This document shows positions 45,971-55,998 of a stretch of 64,000 nt of DNA, piece by piece (the stretch's first letter is position 1; each line of letters starts with the position of its first letter). Made by a program: the position numbers and the translations under genes. Below the pieces are notes generated by a model. It ran no database searches. It saw only the letters and a list, made by a program, of their open reading frames with translations, and was not told the origin of the DNA. This DNA comes from Gaeumannomyces sp. JS-464 (Eukaryota > Ascomycota > Sordariomycetes > Magnaporthales > Magnaporthaceae), in contig NGZR01000002.1 in assembly GCA_002197995.1 (NCBI GenBank), positions 3,348,001 to 3,412,000 of the forward strand, written 5' to 3'.

Positions 45971-47920
45971 ATGTGCCAATGTGTGTGGGGTTTTGCAGCT
46001 GGTATGAGACAAAGATCAAAAGACTCCCCAAATTGGGAGTTGTGCGACCTCTACACTGGTGATATAACGGTCACGGGAAGCCTAAACGCCCGAATCCAAG
46101 AGGGTTCTGCCATGTTCACCGGTATCATCGATGAGCCCATGAGCTGCCCCTGGAGGCGCAGACTCGACGATGCGGCATTTAGAGAAGACAGTCAACTGAT
46201 CACTTCCACCGGCATGTGATGGACGGCGTGTGCGCTTTTGAACATGCAATGCCATCCCGCGTACTCCTGCCGCTGCCACGTCAACAAACGTATAGGTAGT
46301 CGGGTCGGCCGCGAAACGAGACAGGGACCGCGGGCTTTGTTGCCGGATTTTCCATGGGAAGCCATCATGCACAATTGCTTCCGACCTCCCTCAAACTTAA
46401 CGGCTTTGTTCATCTTGCAACTATAATCTCCGTCAACCGTGCGAATCAAGCGGCCGGGACATGGTTTGGTAGGTTTTTCACCGACTTCTTGGAGATCTGC
46501 GTTGCTTGTGTTTGTGAGAAAGGGAAAAGGGAAGGCCAGCCGCAGCGAAACTTTTTTTCCCCCAAGGAACAGTTTTCAGCGCACAGAGGAGGCGGATGAC
46601 TAAGCGGGGCAACCCTCCTGCGACCAGGGCCTGCGTCGGTAAATTAAATCGATGGAAAACCAGGTTGGGCACGGCACGCCCGCGCAGCCATACACGGTCA
46701 TGCCTGAGATACGTCATCCTGCCAGGTGACAGCACAATTCAAAAAAAAAAAAAAAAACAGAGAAAGCAGCTGAGCAGGGCATTCGTGGGAAGCCCGTAAG
46801 CTGACGATAGTCGAAGGACAGATCGAACAAAATGTCCAGTCCCTCTGTCATCATGTCTCTATGCATGCACTAAGGAATCGGTTTGGTCTGATGTGAACGA
46901 ACCGTCCGGCCTGACTGCATTTGCTGCGCGCACACACCGCTGGACGGAGCTCGGTTCGTTCCCGGGAGGACCCTTGGCGGGTCAGCCAGCCAAAGCCAGC
47001 CAAAGAGGTTCTCAGCTGAGCGTGTTCATGTGCCTCGTCCAGGTTCTAATCTCAGCTGCACGTGGCGCTTTTGACACCATGATTGGCTCTCTGTCACCAG
47101 ACGCGGGGGGTGTGGGCAAGCTCAAGTCAGGACCCCCGACGACTCACATTTGCGATACAGAGCGGTCTCGATCCTCCAAAGTCCAAGTCAACTCGGGCGT
47201 GATGGTGTCTGGGGGAGCGAGGCAGGCAAGGGGGCTCCCGCATGCTGCCGCGGCGGGCGCTAACGCCAACTAGGGGCACGTGTTCAGCTTACTCCAACGC
47301 CCAAACCACACCCGGCCTCCCGTTCCACTCTCGGTCCTGTCTGGCCAGGGACGCAGCAAATCATGGCTGGCTGATGACGAGAATGATGGGCGCCTGCTTG
47401 CGCGTCAGCTGGCATTTTCCAGAAAGGGGGCTTTTTGGGAGGCAGCTAGGATTGGGTGAGGATTCGCTCTGTGTTTGCGCAATTTTCCTTCCATGTTCTT
47501 CGAGCCTCGAACTCTGCCCCTGGCTGTGTCCAACTCGCTGCATGCCCCATCCCCGCGACTCGCAGCTTCTCTTCCACTTTTCACAATCATATCCGCCTCG
47601 ATCAAGGGTCGTCCCCTGTGGGAAAGTCTTTCATGATTTTTGTGTCTCAGGGAACCTCGCCCATGGCTTTAATGGGTGTTGTGCTGTTCAGCTTCTGATC
47701 GACCACAGCAAACTCGGACTTACATCATCGCCCGCCCTGCCTGTCCGTCCGCTGCGGCCCAACTGGTCGACAACGCCCCTAGATTCTACAGAATGCTCTT
47801 CATCCGACTCTAACCCCGATAGACTTGTATGCCCCTCGTCCTAAATTTCGCTTGCCACACGCATTTTTTGTTTCTTTTCTTTGCGCATTCCCTGGCCATT
47901 GCGTGCCCTCGCCTGCAGCG
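45971..47920. other. Intergenic spacer
   Basis: Nearly 2 kb between GCV1 and the endopolyphosphatase gene. An A17 run at 46741-46757. The last 300 nt are pyrimidine-rich and probably the leader of the downstream gene. The open frames here lack coding character; no RNA gene recognised. Confidence 0.5.
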
Positions 47921-50150
47921 ATGCGACGACGCGTGATCCTCCTTTTCGCCGCGTCGCTCTGCGCTAGCGCCGCCCTGCTCGAGGGCCTCCACACCGAGGA
48001 TGGACCACAGTACGTCCTCGAGGGCCCCTCACAAGTAGGCACTGCGCCGGCGGCAACGGGCAAGCAACGTCAAGTCCAGGGCAGATTCCTACACATCACT
48101 GGTGCGTCGCGTCCCGCTGTCAGGAGTACATGCAGACCTCCAGGGCCGCAGCCAAGTCTCCAGCTGGACTCTTGACCTTGGCACTAACGTAACGTAATTG
48201 CGCTGCGCTCTAGACTTCCACCCCGACGCCTTCTACAAGACACACTCTTCAACGGACCAAGATGACGCCTGCCACCGTGGCCATGGACCTGCCGGCTACT
48301 ACGGCGCCGAAACGTCCGACTGCGACACCCCCTTCTCTCTGGTGAACGCCACCTTCGACTGGATCGAGGCCAACCTCAAGGACAAGATCGACTTCGTCAT
48401 CTGGACCGGCGACACCGCCCGCCACGACAGCGACGAGGATGCCCCGCGTAGCTCCAAGCAGGTGCTCGGCACCAACGAATACGTCGCCCAGAAGTTCCGT
48501 GACCTCTTCTTTGACGAAAAAGCCGAGGCCCTCTCGGTGCCCGTCATCCCGACCCTGGGCAACAATGATATCCTCCCGCACAACATAATGCTTCCAGGGC
48601 CCAACCGCTGGCTCACCAACTACGCAAGCATCTGGCGCCACTTCATCCCGGAGGAGCAGCGCCACTCGTTCCAGATCGGCGGCTGGTTCTATGTCGAGGT
48701 CGTGCCCAACAAGTTGGCCGTCGTCAGCCTCAATACCCTCTACTTCTTTGACCGCAACGCCGCCATAGATAACTGCGTCGACACCTCGGAGCCCGGCTTC
48801 AAGCAGCTCGAGTGGCTGCTTGTCCAGCTGCAGCTCTTGCGCAACCGCGGCATGAAGGCCATCATCATGGGCCACGTGCCGCCCGCGCGTACCGACAGCA
48901 AGATGCTCTGGGATGAGTCTTGCTGGCAGAAATACACGCTATGGCTGCAGCAATACCGCGATGTTGTCACCGCATCTCTCTACGGTCACATGAACATCGA
49001 CCATTTCATGTTCCAGGACACGCACGACATCAACATCCAGAACATGGCATCCGGGGCCTACGACCAGGGCGTCCGCGTCTCCATGGACGACGAGCTCACG
49101 GTCCAAGGCTCCAACGACTATCTTCTAGAGCTTCGCCGCAGGTGGTCCAAGCTTCCCAAGCCCAAAACATCTGCCAATGTTGATCCTTCTGAACTCACCA
49201 AGGGCAAGAAGGGAGGCAAGGATACTCTAGGTGAGCGCTGGGCCGAGAGGTTCCAGCTTTCTATCGTTGGTCCCAGCATCGTGCCCAACTTCTTCCCGAC
49301 GCTGCGCGTCATCGAGTACAACATTACCGGGCTGGAGAGCTCCCATGTCTCCATGGGGCCTATTGTGCGGGACAGTGAGGCTCTGAGCCTTCCGGATGTC
49401 GACGAATGGGAGTCGGATTTGCGTGCGGCGGCGCTCGTAGAGGTTGAGAAAAAGAAAAAGAAGAAGAAGAAGAGCAAGAATGGTGGCAAAGGAGACAAGA
49501 CCCACGACCCCAACCTGGTCGTGCCTGATCCGCCGTCGAAATCAGCGCCCCCGGGTCCGGCTTACTCGCCACAGCCACTGACGCTCGTGGGGTACACCCA
49601 GTATTTCGCCAACCTGACGCACATCAACAACGACGTGACTACCGACGATGTTGAAACCAATGGTCGCTGGCGTGACGGAAAGCACAGCGGCAAGCAGCCA
49701 GACAAGTCGAAGCCTCCACGTGACTTCGCATTCGAGATCGAGTACAGCACGTTCAAAGACACAATTCTCAAGATGTCCGACCTGACGGTGCCGAGCTACA
49801 TCAAGCTGGCCTATCGTATGGGGAGGCAGCAGACGAAGACGAAAGCCTCGGATGTTTCTGAAGACGCCTCATGGGATGGAGGCTATGATGGCGAAGACGG
49901 CGACGACGACGACAACGACGCTGATGACTACTATGATTTGGCTTCCGACGAAGACGACGGCTTGGTTGAGCATCGTGGGAACGAGACGGTCACCGACCAG
50001 AAGAACAAGAAGAATAAAGATAAGAACAAGGACAAGGACAAGAAGAAAAAGAAGAAGCAACGTAACCACAACAAAGTCTGGTTGCACTTCCTCAAGCATG
50101 CCTTCGTCAGCACGGTCGACGAGAAGGACCTCAAGAAGCTCGACCGCTAG
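47921..50150 (+). CDS. PPN1: Vacuolar endopolyphosphatase
   Basis: ATG 47921 (MRRRVILLFAASLCASAALL) gives a signal-anchor helix. Exon 1 is 47921-48101, intron 48102-48213 (GTGCGT, CACTAAC, TCTAG), exon 2 to 50150; 705 residues. The metallophosphatase core is clear: HITDFHPD (58-65, the intron lies between HIT and DFHPD), FVIWTGDTARHD (121-132), LGNNDILPHN (175-184), MGHVPPARTD and LYGHMNIDHF, which supply the metal ligands. The C-terminal part has Lys- and Asp-rich low-complexity insertions (about 49450-49490 and 49890-50060), as in other fungal Ppn1. It cleaves inorganic polyphosphate internally in the vacuole; the precursor is membrane-anchored and activated by proteolysis. The frame is intact. 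Confidence 0.95.
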
Positions 50151-50677
50151 CGCCGACACCAAGGGCAAGAGTGGTCCGGGGGAGCCTGGGCGGCCAACAT
50201 GTGGTTGGTGGTGTTGAAGGCGTATCTCGACTCGATGAGGCTGAGAGGACGAGTTATGTGATTTCTTGTTTATCTTTCTGTCGTGGCGTTTGCTTGGAGT
50301 CTATGGAGTTTAGCGTGCGCGCGATCCTACTACGCTGGATGGGTGTTTGCTATTTCGGGCTTTTGGATATAAACAGGGTCGGTGGTATCCCCTATAAACC
50401 AACGGTTGGCATCGGCGTGGTGGTCATTGTGGTGGGTGGGATGGAGGCATGTGTTACGCCGTTCTTTGCGTCCCCAGCTGGGTGGATCATGCTGTTGGGC
50501 GAGGAGGCATCGAGAGCTGCTGGTTCTTTGCGCTCTTCCTAAGACCTAGAAAGCATCTAGACTTTACTTTAGAACAAAGTCGGGTATTAGTATTAATTCA
50601 CTTTTACTGCTAGTCGCCATGCAAAACCCACCTCAGCCTTGCGCTTGTCCCATGCCACAGCCTGGCACACCAAGAAC
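50151..50677. other. Intergenic spacer between convergent genes
   Basis: Presumed 3' untranslated regions of PPN1 and the acylphosphatase gene. No gene seen. Confidence 0.5.
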
Positions 50678-51279
50678 TCAGCGCCGGATCTCAAACTCAA
50701 CCTCTCCGTCAACCACATCGCGGTCTTCCTTATCCAGGCGGACAACATGAGCACCCCTTGGCCCCTTGTCGACGTCCTTAAGGAAGGCAGTCATGGCGGC
50801 ATCCTCTCCCTGGGCCTCGCCCTCGACCTGGTCATGTGTGATGGCCCATCAGCATCAAGAAACACACAGATACTAGAGAGGACACATGAGCCTGGGAATC
50901 ACGACCATAACCCGATATATTTACCTTGTTATTGGGGTGTTGCGCACCCAGCCGGTTATCTGATGTTCGACGGCCCGTTTCCGAGTGAAATAGCTAGACG
51001 GATGGGTCCCACGTTCATGTCAAGGGGGTCTCATCTCTATCGCTAGGATTAGGACAAGCATTCTCACCGGAATCCGACTCCTGTGATTTGGGAAGTGTCA
51101 GTAAGTTTAGTCGATGTGAAAATACACCAATCGCGAAAGTTCTATAGTACCTTGGACGGCGCCGCCATGGGCGAGGAAGTAAACCTAAGGAAAAGAAAGG
51201 TGTTGGCATCAAAACGGATGAGCCGCTGATGGCTTCTGTTGCAACAGCAGATTGGATGACATACTCTTTTTATCGCCAT
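50678..51279 (-). CDS. Acylphosphatase, five small exons (frame broken once)
   Basis: Too fragmented to show as one open frame. Exons from ATG 51279: 51265-51279 (MAIKR), 51151-51184 (VYFLAHGGAVQ), 51068-51080 (13 nt, completing G-VGF-R), 50925-50993 (YFTRKRAVEHQITGWVRNTP) and 50678-50827 (VEGEAQGEDAA to VEFEIRR-stop). Donors are GTATGT, GTACTA, GTGAGA and GTAAAT; acceptors TTAG, ACAG, CTAG and CCAG. The phosphate-binding loop VQGVGFR with its Arg, and the Asn of GWVRN, are the known catalytic residues. The 93-residue length is normal. It hydrolyses acyl phosphates such as acetyl phosphate or 1,3-bisphosphoglycerate. Exon 4 is one base short: CCAATAACAAG would need one more A to read P-N-N-K in phase with exon 5. 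Confidence 0.88.
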
Positions 51280-51637
51280 AATTGCGCTTCAATAGTGGAA
51301 GGTTAGATGGAATTGTTCTTTATTGCATTCCAAAGAGCCGCCGCTTTTGTGCTTACGTCCTCCCGACTGTCCCTTTGATAGAAGAAAGGTTGGGGGCTTT
51401 GGGCAAAGATGTCAGACGCTCTCTACACACACTGTGCACTCCACGTAAAGGCCGCCGCGCCCCACTCACCTCACTATGTGAAGACCCACAGTGCTACCCC
51501 CAAGCCGAACGTCCATTCAACTTTCTCCGCTTGGCGCGAGTGCCAGCGATAGTCAATAACCTCCCGCTGTTTTGTCGCGGAATCAGCCCACCGACATCCA
51601 AGCTGTTGCGCATCTTCCATTCGAACCTATCGCAAAG
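51280..51637. promoter_or_regulatory. Shared divergent promoter (acylphosphatase / Tls1-like gene)
   Basis: A 358-nt region between two start codons pointing outward, so it must serve both genes. No element assigned. Confidence 0.55.
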
Positions 51638-53406
51638 ATGTCAGCGGCCCCAACAGAGGGCGCCGAGGCGCCGATCCTCTTCCGTCGCGGCAAGAAGAGA
51701 AAGACGTACCGACAGCGGGCCAACGACAACGACAACGCCGACGAGACCGCCGCTGCCGCATCCGCATCCGCCGACCAGACGCAGACGGCCGAAGACGACA
51801 GCACCTCAGCGAAGCCGGCAGAGGCAGCATCAGCAGCAGCAAACACAGCCGGCAGCGAACCGGAAGCGCAGAACAGCGGCAGCGCCGGCGACGACGACGA
51901 CGGCAACGACGACGGTGCGGAGGAGGGCCTGTCGGTGGCCGAGGCGCTGCGCCTCCGCAACGCGCGCCGGACCAAGCTGCGCGGCGTCGAGCTGCGCGCC
52001 GACGTCGGGCCGCCCAAGGAGGACGCCGCCGAAGCCGACGCGCGGCCGAGAACGACGAGACGGCGCTGGTGGTGGCGGCGGCGGGCGGCGTCGGCGTGGC
52101 GCTGCGGCCCCTCGCTGTCGACCGACAAGATCGCGGGCGGCGTCGGCAAGCGCTTCTCGGCGCAGACGGGGTTGGTTGGCGAGCTGGTCAACAGACACAT
52201 GTTAGTTTACCGACTCTCGCTCTCTCTCCCTCTCTCTCTCCCTCTCTCCCTCTCTCCCTCTCTCCCTCTCTCTCCTCTCTCCCTCTCTCCCTCTCTCCTC
52301 TCTCCCTCTCTCCCTCTCTCCCTCTCTCCCTCTCTCCCTCTCCTCTCTCTCTCCCTCTCTCCCTCTCTCTCCATCTCGCTTTCCTTTGCTTGCTGCTTCC
52401 CCTCGTGTCTCCAAACGCGCATACTGATCAAGCAGGGAGGAATACATAGAATCAGAGTTGGCTAGGCGGCAGGCGGCGGAGGATGCGGCAAAGGAGAAGG
52501 CGGGTGGCGGCGGCCCCTCGCTCTTCGGCAGGGCCGCCAGCCAAGCACGACAGCAGCAGCCATCGTCGCTGATGAGCAAATGGCGAGGCCCAGCAGCAGC
52601 AGCAACAACGGCATGGGCGGCCTCGACGACGGCGTGCTCAGCCAGGCCGCGCCCGGCGCCACGGCGCTGCGGGGCGAGGCGCTGCAGCAGCCCGCGCTGC
52701 GCGGCAAGCTGCAGGAGGTCGACCTCGGCCAGGAGATGCGCTCGCGCAACGTGACCCTGACGCAGCGCGCCACCATGAAGGCCGGCGGCGACGGCGACGA
52801 CGGCGACGGCGAGGAAGACGAGGACGACGCCGGCGGCGAGAGCGGTGCCAACAGGTCCGCCAAGGGGCCCCAGGGCCGGAAACGCCGGGCCAGCGACGAC
52901 GCCATCAGGGACAAGATGGTGGAGGAGTTCTTGCGAGAGAACAAGGGTAAGAGCATCATCATCATCAACACAACGGATCCCCATCCCTCTCTTCATGTTT
53001 TTGTCGGCTAACCGCGCACGCATGCACAGTCGACCTATACGACATGGCGGATCAGGAGGAGCGCGACGGCGAGATGGCGCACGACGACCGCGTCGCCGAG
53101 CAGTTCCGGCGCGAGTTCTTCGAGGCCATGTCTCAGCGGAACCGCCGCCGGAGGCCTGCCATCAACCATCACAAGCGGCCCAGCACCCGCAAGGAGGAGG
53201 AGATCCTCAAGGGGCCCAAGCTCGGAGGCAGCAGGAACGAGAGGGCTCACATGCGCGACATCCTGCTGAAGCAGGCCAACGAGAAGAGGGAGGCCGCAAA
53301 GCGTTTTGATCAAGGCCCGCGATGCTCTCTTTTGCTTTTTATTTATCTGCCCTCCCCAGACGGACTGACGAGCCACGGCAATGATGGCACGTTTCTCTCT
53401 GTTTAG
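51638..53406 (+). CDS. Tls1/C9orf78 (Hep59)-family spliceosome-associated protein, frame broken
   Basis: ATG 51638 (MSAAPTEGAEAPILFRRGKKRK). Exon 1 to 52200, intron 52201-52435 (GTTAGT...AGCAG), exon 2 52436-52946, intron 52947-53029 (GTAAGA, GGCTAAC, CACAG), exon 3 to about 53406. Family marks are FRRGKKRKTYRQR near the N-terminus, LRLRNARRTKLRGVEL, FSAQTGLVGELVNRHM joined by splicing to EEYIESELARRQ, GKLQEVDLGQEMRSRN, and EEILKGPKLGGSRNERAHMRDILLKQ. Fission yeast Tls1 binds the helicase Brr2 and affects splicing; human C9orf78 is spliceosomal. The frame is disturbed at about 52030-52110 (ENDETALVV read in another frame) and near 52575 (SLMSK then MARPSSSSNN). The C-terminus after KREAAKRF may be wrong: one extra T would give a stop there. 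Confidence 0.82.
52220..52371 (+). repeat. CT-rich microsatellite inside the first intron of the Tls1-like gene
   Basis: About 150 nt built almost only of C and T, mainly CTCTCTCC and CCCTCTCT units, lies between the GTTAGT donor at 52201 and the acceptor at 52435. It makes this intron (235 nt) about twice the usual length here and gives it an extreme polypyrimidine tract. Open frames across it (LSLSLPLSL repeats) are artefacts of the repeat. Confidence 0.95.
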
Positions 53407-53562
53407 ATCGCCCTGTGTCCAACATAAATCCGTTCTAGTATCACTGCCTGGTTTTTCTTTTTTTGGGTATCTGCTGTAGTCTCTCGTTTTTCTAGGACCA
53501 CGCCCCAATCCGTCACCTCTTTCTCGTGCTAGATTTAGAAACAATGAAAAAAAATCGCTTAA

Positions 53563-55998
53563 TTATTTTGTGAATGGGTTTGTAGTCCAGAAATCCGTCA
53601 TAGACATTGCCGTCTCTGCGAACAGGGGTGCATCTCTTTCCTCTCGAGGTAAAACTGAATCCAAAGGCTGTGGCTCCCGATGCTCGGCGCCCCCAACCTC
53701 GCGAGGATCATACGTATCCGCTTCCATATGACCATCGTAGGCTAGTTCAAGGTCATATTCAGGTACCTCCTTGCTAAAGACCTCATTCTCGAGGTCCGAG
53801 ATGAACCGCGCCATCGACTCATACTTATCAACTCTTCGTGTGGTGCTCGATGCTCTCGGTAGGGACCTCCATGACAGTGACTGCTCGTCTAAACGTGGCA
53901 GCCCAGCCGCGCTGCTGACTCCAATATCCTCTGGGAAAGGCGAGGGTCTTGCAGTGCTCCCGAGTTGATCAAGCTCGCTTGTATGGCTCCCACAGAAGCC
54001 TGTACTTGTTCCGGGGAAATTTTGCCGAGGTGCTTGCAGCGGAATCGGGATCCTCGGAGACCTCGGTCGTACAATGTCGGGCCCAGTGGCGAGATGGTGG
54101 GATTCGTGCTCGTAGAATTGGCCTGGAGATCTTTGATACCTATGCTGCTCGTTGATTTGCGTCGTAGGAGGCGAGTTTCTGCAATGCCCTGCTTGGAGGA
54201 CGCCGTCGTATCCCTCGTACTTTTCGGCGCCGGCAGGAAGCGAAAATTCCAAGTTGTCTGCGCGCTCTTGCAGCTTCTTCACCCAGTCGAACTTTGGTGA
54301 CACTGGACGCGGAGGAGGCTCTTGATATCGTTGCTCGATAGGCGTTGGCGGGCGAGCCGTTTCTTGGGAGACCCCCTGAAGGGGTACTTCCTCATCCAGA
54401 TTGCTGCCTGTTGTTCCTACGGGGACGCCGCTCCGCGGTGGCGGTGAGCTCTTCGCCTCCAAGCTCTGGTCTACCATAACGGCTTGATCCCGGTACCTCA
54501 CAGCCTGCGAACAATGAGGTGGATTTGCCGCAGAACCTCCTGCGCCATCTGCTACTGTTGGAGACCCTTGATGCGTCATGCCACATGCGACATCTCGGTA
54601 ATTGTGGTTCACGTCGGGGCCAGGAGCAGCTCGAGAGCTCGACATGCTGAGCGCGCCTGTCTCGGCTAGAGATCGCCCGAGATGTCGTGTCGGAATGCTC
54701 AATGGGGTCGGCGACTTGGGAGGTGGCTTCTCACTCTCCTGCTCCAAAAGCTCGAGTCTCCGTAGCATTTCGCATCGGCTCGGGGTGGCGACTCTCGTAA
54801 AATCGAGCTAAGCTTCTCAGTCGCAGTCAATCCCGTTCTCCTGTTCCCGCTACAGCGACAGTGCTCGTGGTGAGAGCTGGAGCCGTTCTGAAAGGATCTG
54901 TCAGACTGAGACCAGTGGTCTGACTGCGGGACCTGCTTCCTCTTGTCCGTATGTTGTTTTTTGACGGGATGCACTTCCCTGAAGAACGCCGAAACATCTT
55001 CGCTGATACGATCTTCTCGTCGTCTGTCTCGAGCTCTCGGCGCAGATAGCAGGTTCGGCCGGGGATCATCTTGGATTCTCGTAAGGAAATTCATCTCGTG
55101 AAACTCAAGGTCTGCGACTAATGAGAGTCAGCATTGAAACGCACCAAGAGGAATATGGATGGATCTGGCTTACTTGGACGTCTGGAAGACTTGTAGGTTC
55201 CAAACAAGCCTGGACCTGGACGTTTCTTTGTCTAGATCAGAACCAGCTGGGAGACCTAAAGTCATCAGGGGATATAACTGCGAAGATGCAACCTACTGTG
55301 GTTATGTTATCGCTTAGGATAGCATCTGATTTGAACTTGGCCATGATGTCGACTGGGAGCTTTATTCGTGGCATCGGTTTGGGGGGATGCTTTCCCCTAC
55401 TCGGGCTATCCCCCTTCTGCTTCACTGGGTGGCGTCGCTTTTCATCTGTTTTGCGATGGGTGTCGTATCGATCCTCGCGAGTTTTGTGTCTGGCTCCCTT
55501 CTCAAAGCGAGGTGTCTTTTCGGCGGATAGATCGCTATGACAATCGCCATCCGAGGCAGAACAGGAAGGCTCTTCGCGCCTACGCTTCTCCTTCGATGGA
55601 CGGCGGATTTCCGCTTTATGTGTATACCCTCGCTCCTTCCGGCGCTTCCCATTGTGATGGGCTGGATCGAAAACATTGGCCGGCCGTGGTTCTCGCCGAG
55701 GGCGCCGTGCGTAATCCGAAGGGTCACTCGAAAACTGCGCTTCGTCCCTGCTTCGTCTTTTTCTTCTCCTGGATTTGTCATGGAGATCAAGGGAAGCATC
55801 CGGACGTTGATGACGGCTCGTTCGTTGCTGGCTGCGATCGCGAGCGGAGGACCGTTTGGTGTTGCGAACAGGTTCTTCGCTTTGGGCGTCAGGAGAAATG
55901 TGATTTCTCGAGCAGACTGGCACAGTCTCCCTGAGCCACTTGTCGACCTTCTGCTGAGCGACGTGCGGGTCGAATTCAATGTCTCCGCCTATCGGCAT
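53563..55998 (-). CDS. Unrecognised disordered, basic protein (several frame changes)
   Basis: No family recognised. The best start is ATG 55998 (MPIGGDIEFDPHVAQQKVDKW), a short ordered N-terminus. It is followed by a long Arg/Lys/Ser-rich stretch (KSRRRKRRSRDEAQ, KRRRREEPSCS) ending in LPVDIMAKFKSDAILSDN near 55310. Coding continues in other frames: LVWNLQVFQTSK at about 55200, EFHEMNFLTRIQDDPRPNLL from about 55105, and, after a one-base shift near 54812, EMLRRLELLEQESEKPPPKS through a 400-codon Pro/Ser-rich stretch ending SMTDFWTTNPFTK-stop at 53563. An intron with a GTAAGC donor near 55172 and a CATTAG acceptor near 55117 is likely, but I could not make every junction keep phase. The basic composition suggests a nuclear or nucleic-acid-associated protein; that is inference. 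Confidence 0.6.

Noticed and set aside
47242..47844. 200-codon plus-strand open frame upstream of PPN1
   Set aside because: Pyrimidine-rich, Cys/Ser/Pro-biased and without coding blocks; probably promoter and leader.
52202..52465. LSLSLPLSL-type repeat protein across the CT tract
   Set aside because: Artefact of the microsatellite inside an intron; splicing joins RHM to EEYIESELARR, as in the family.
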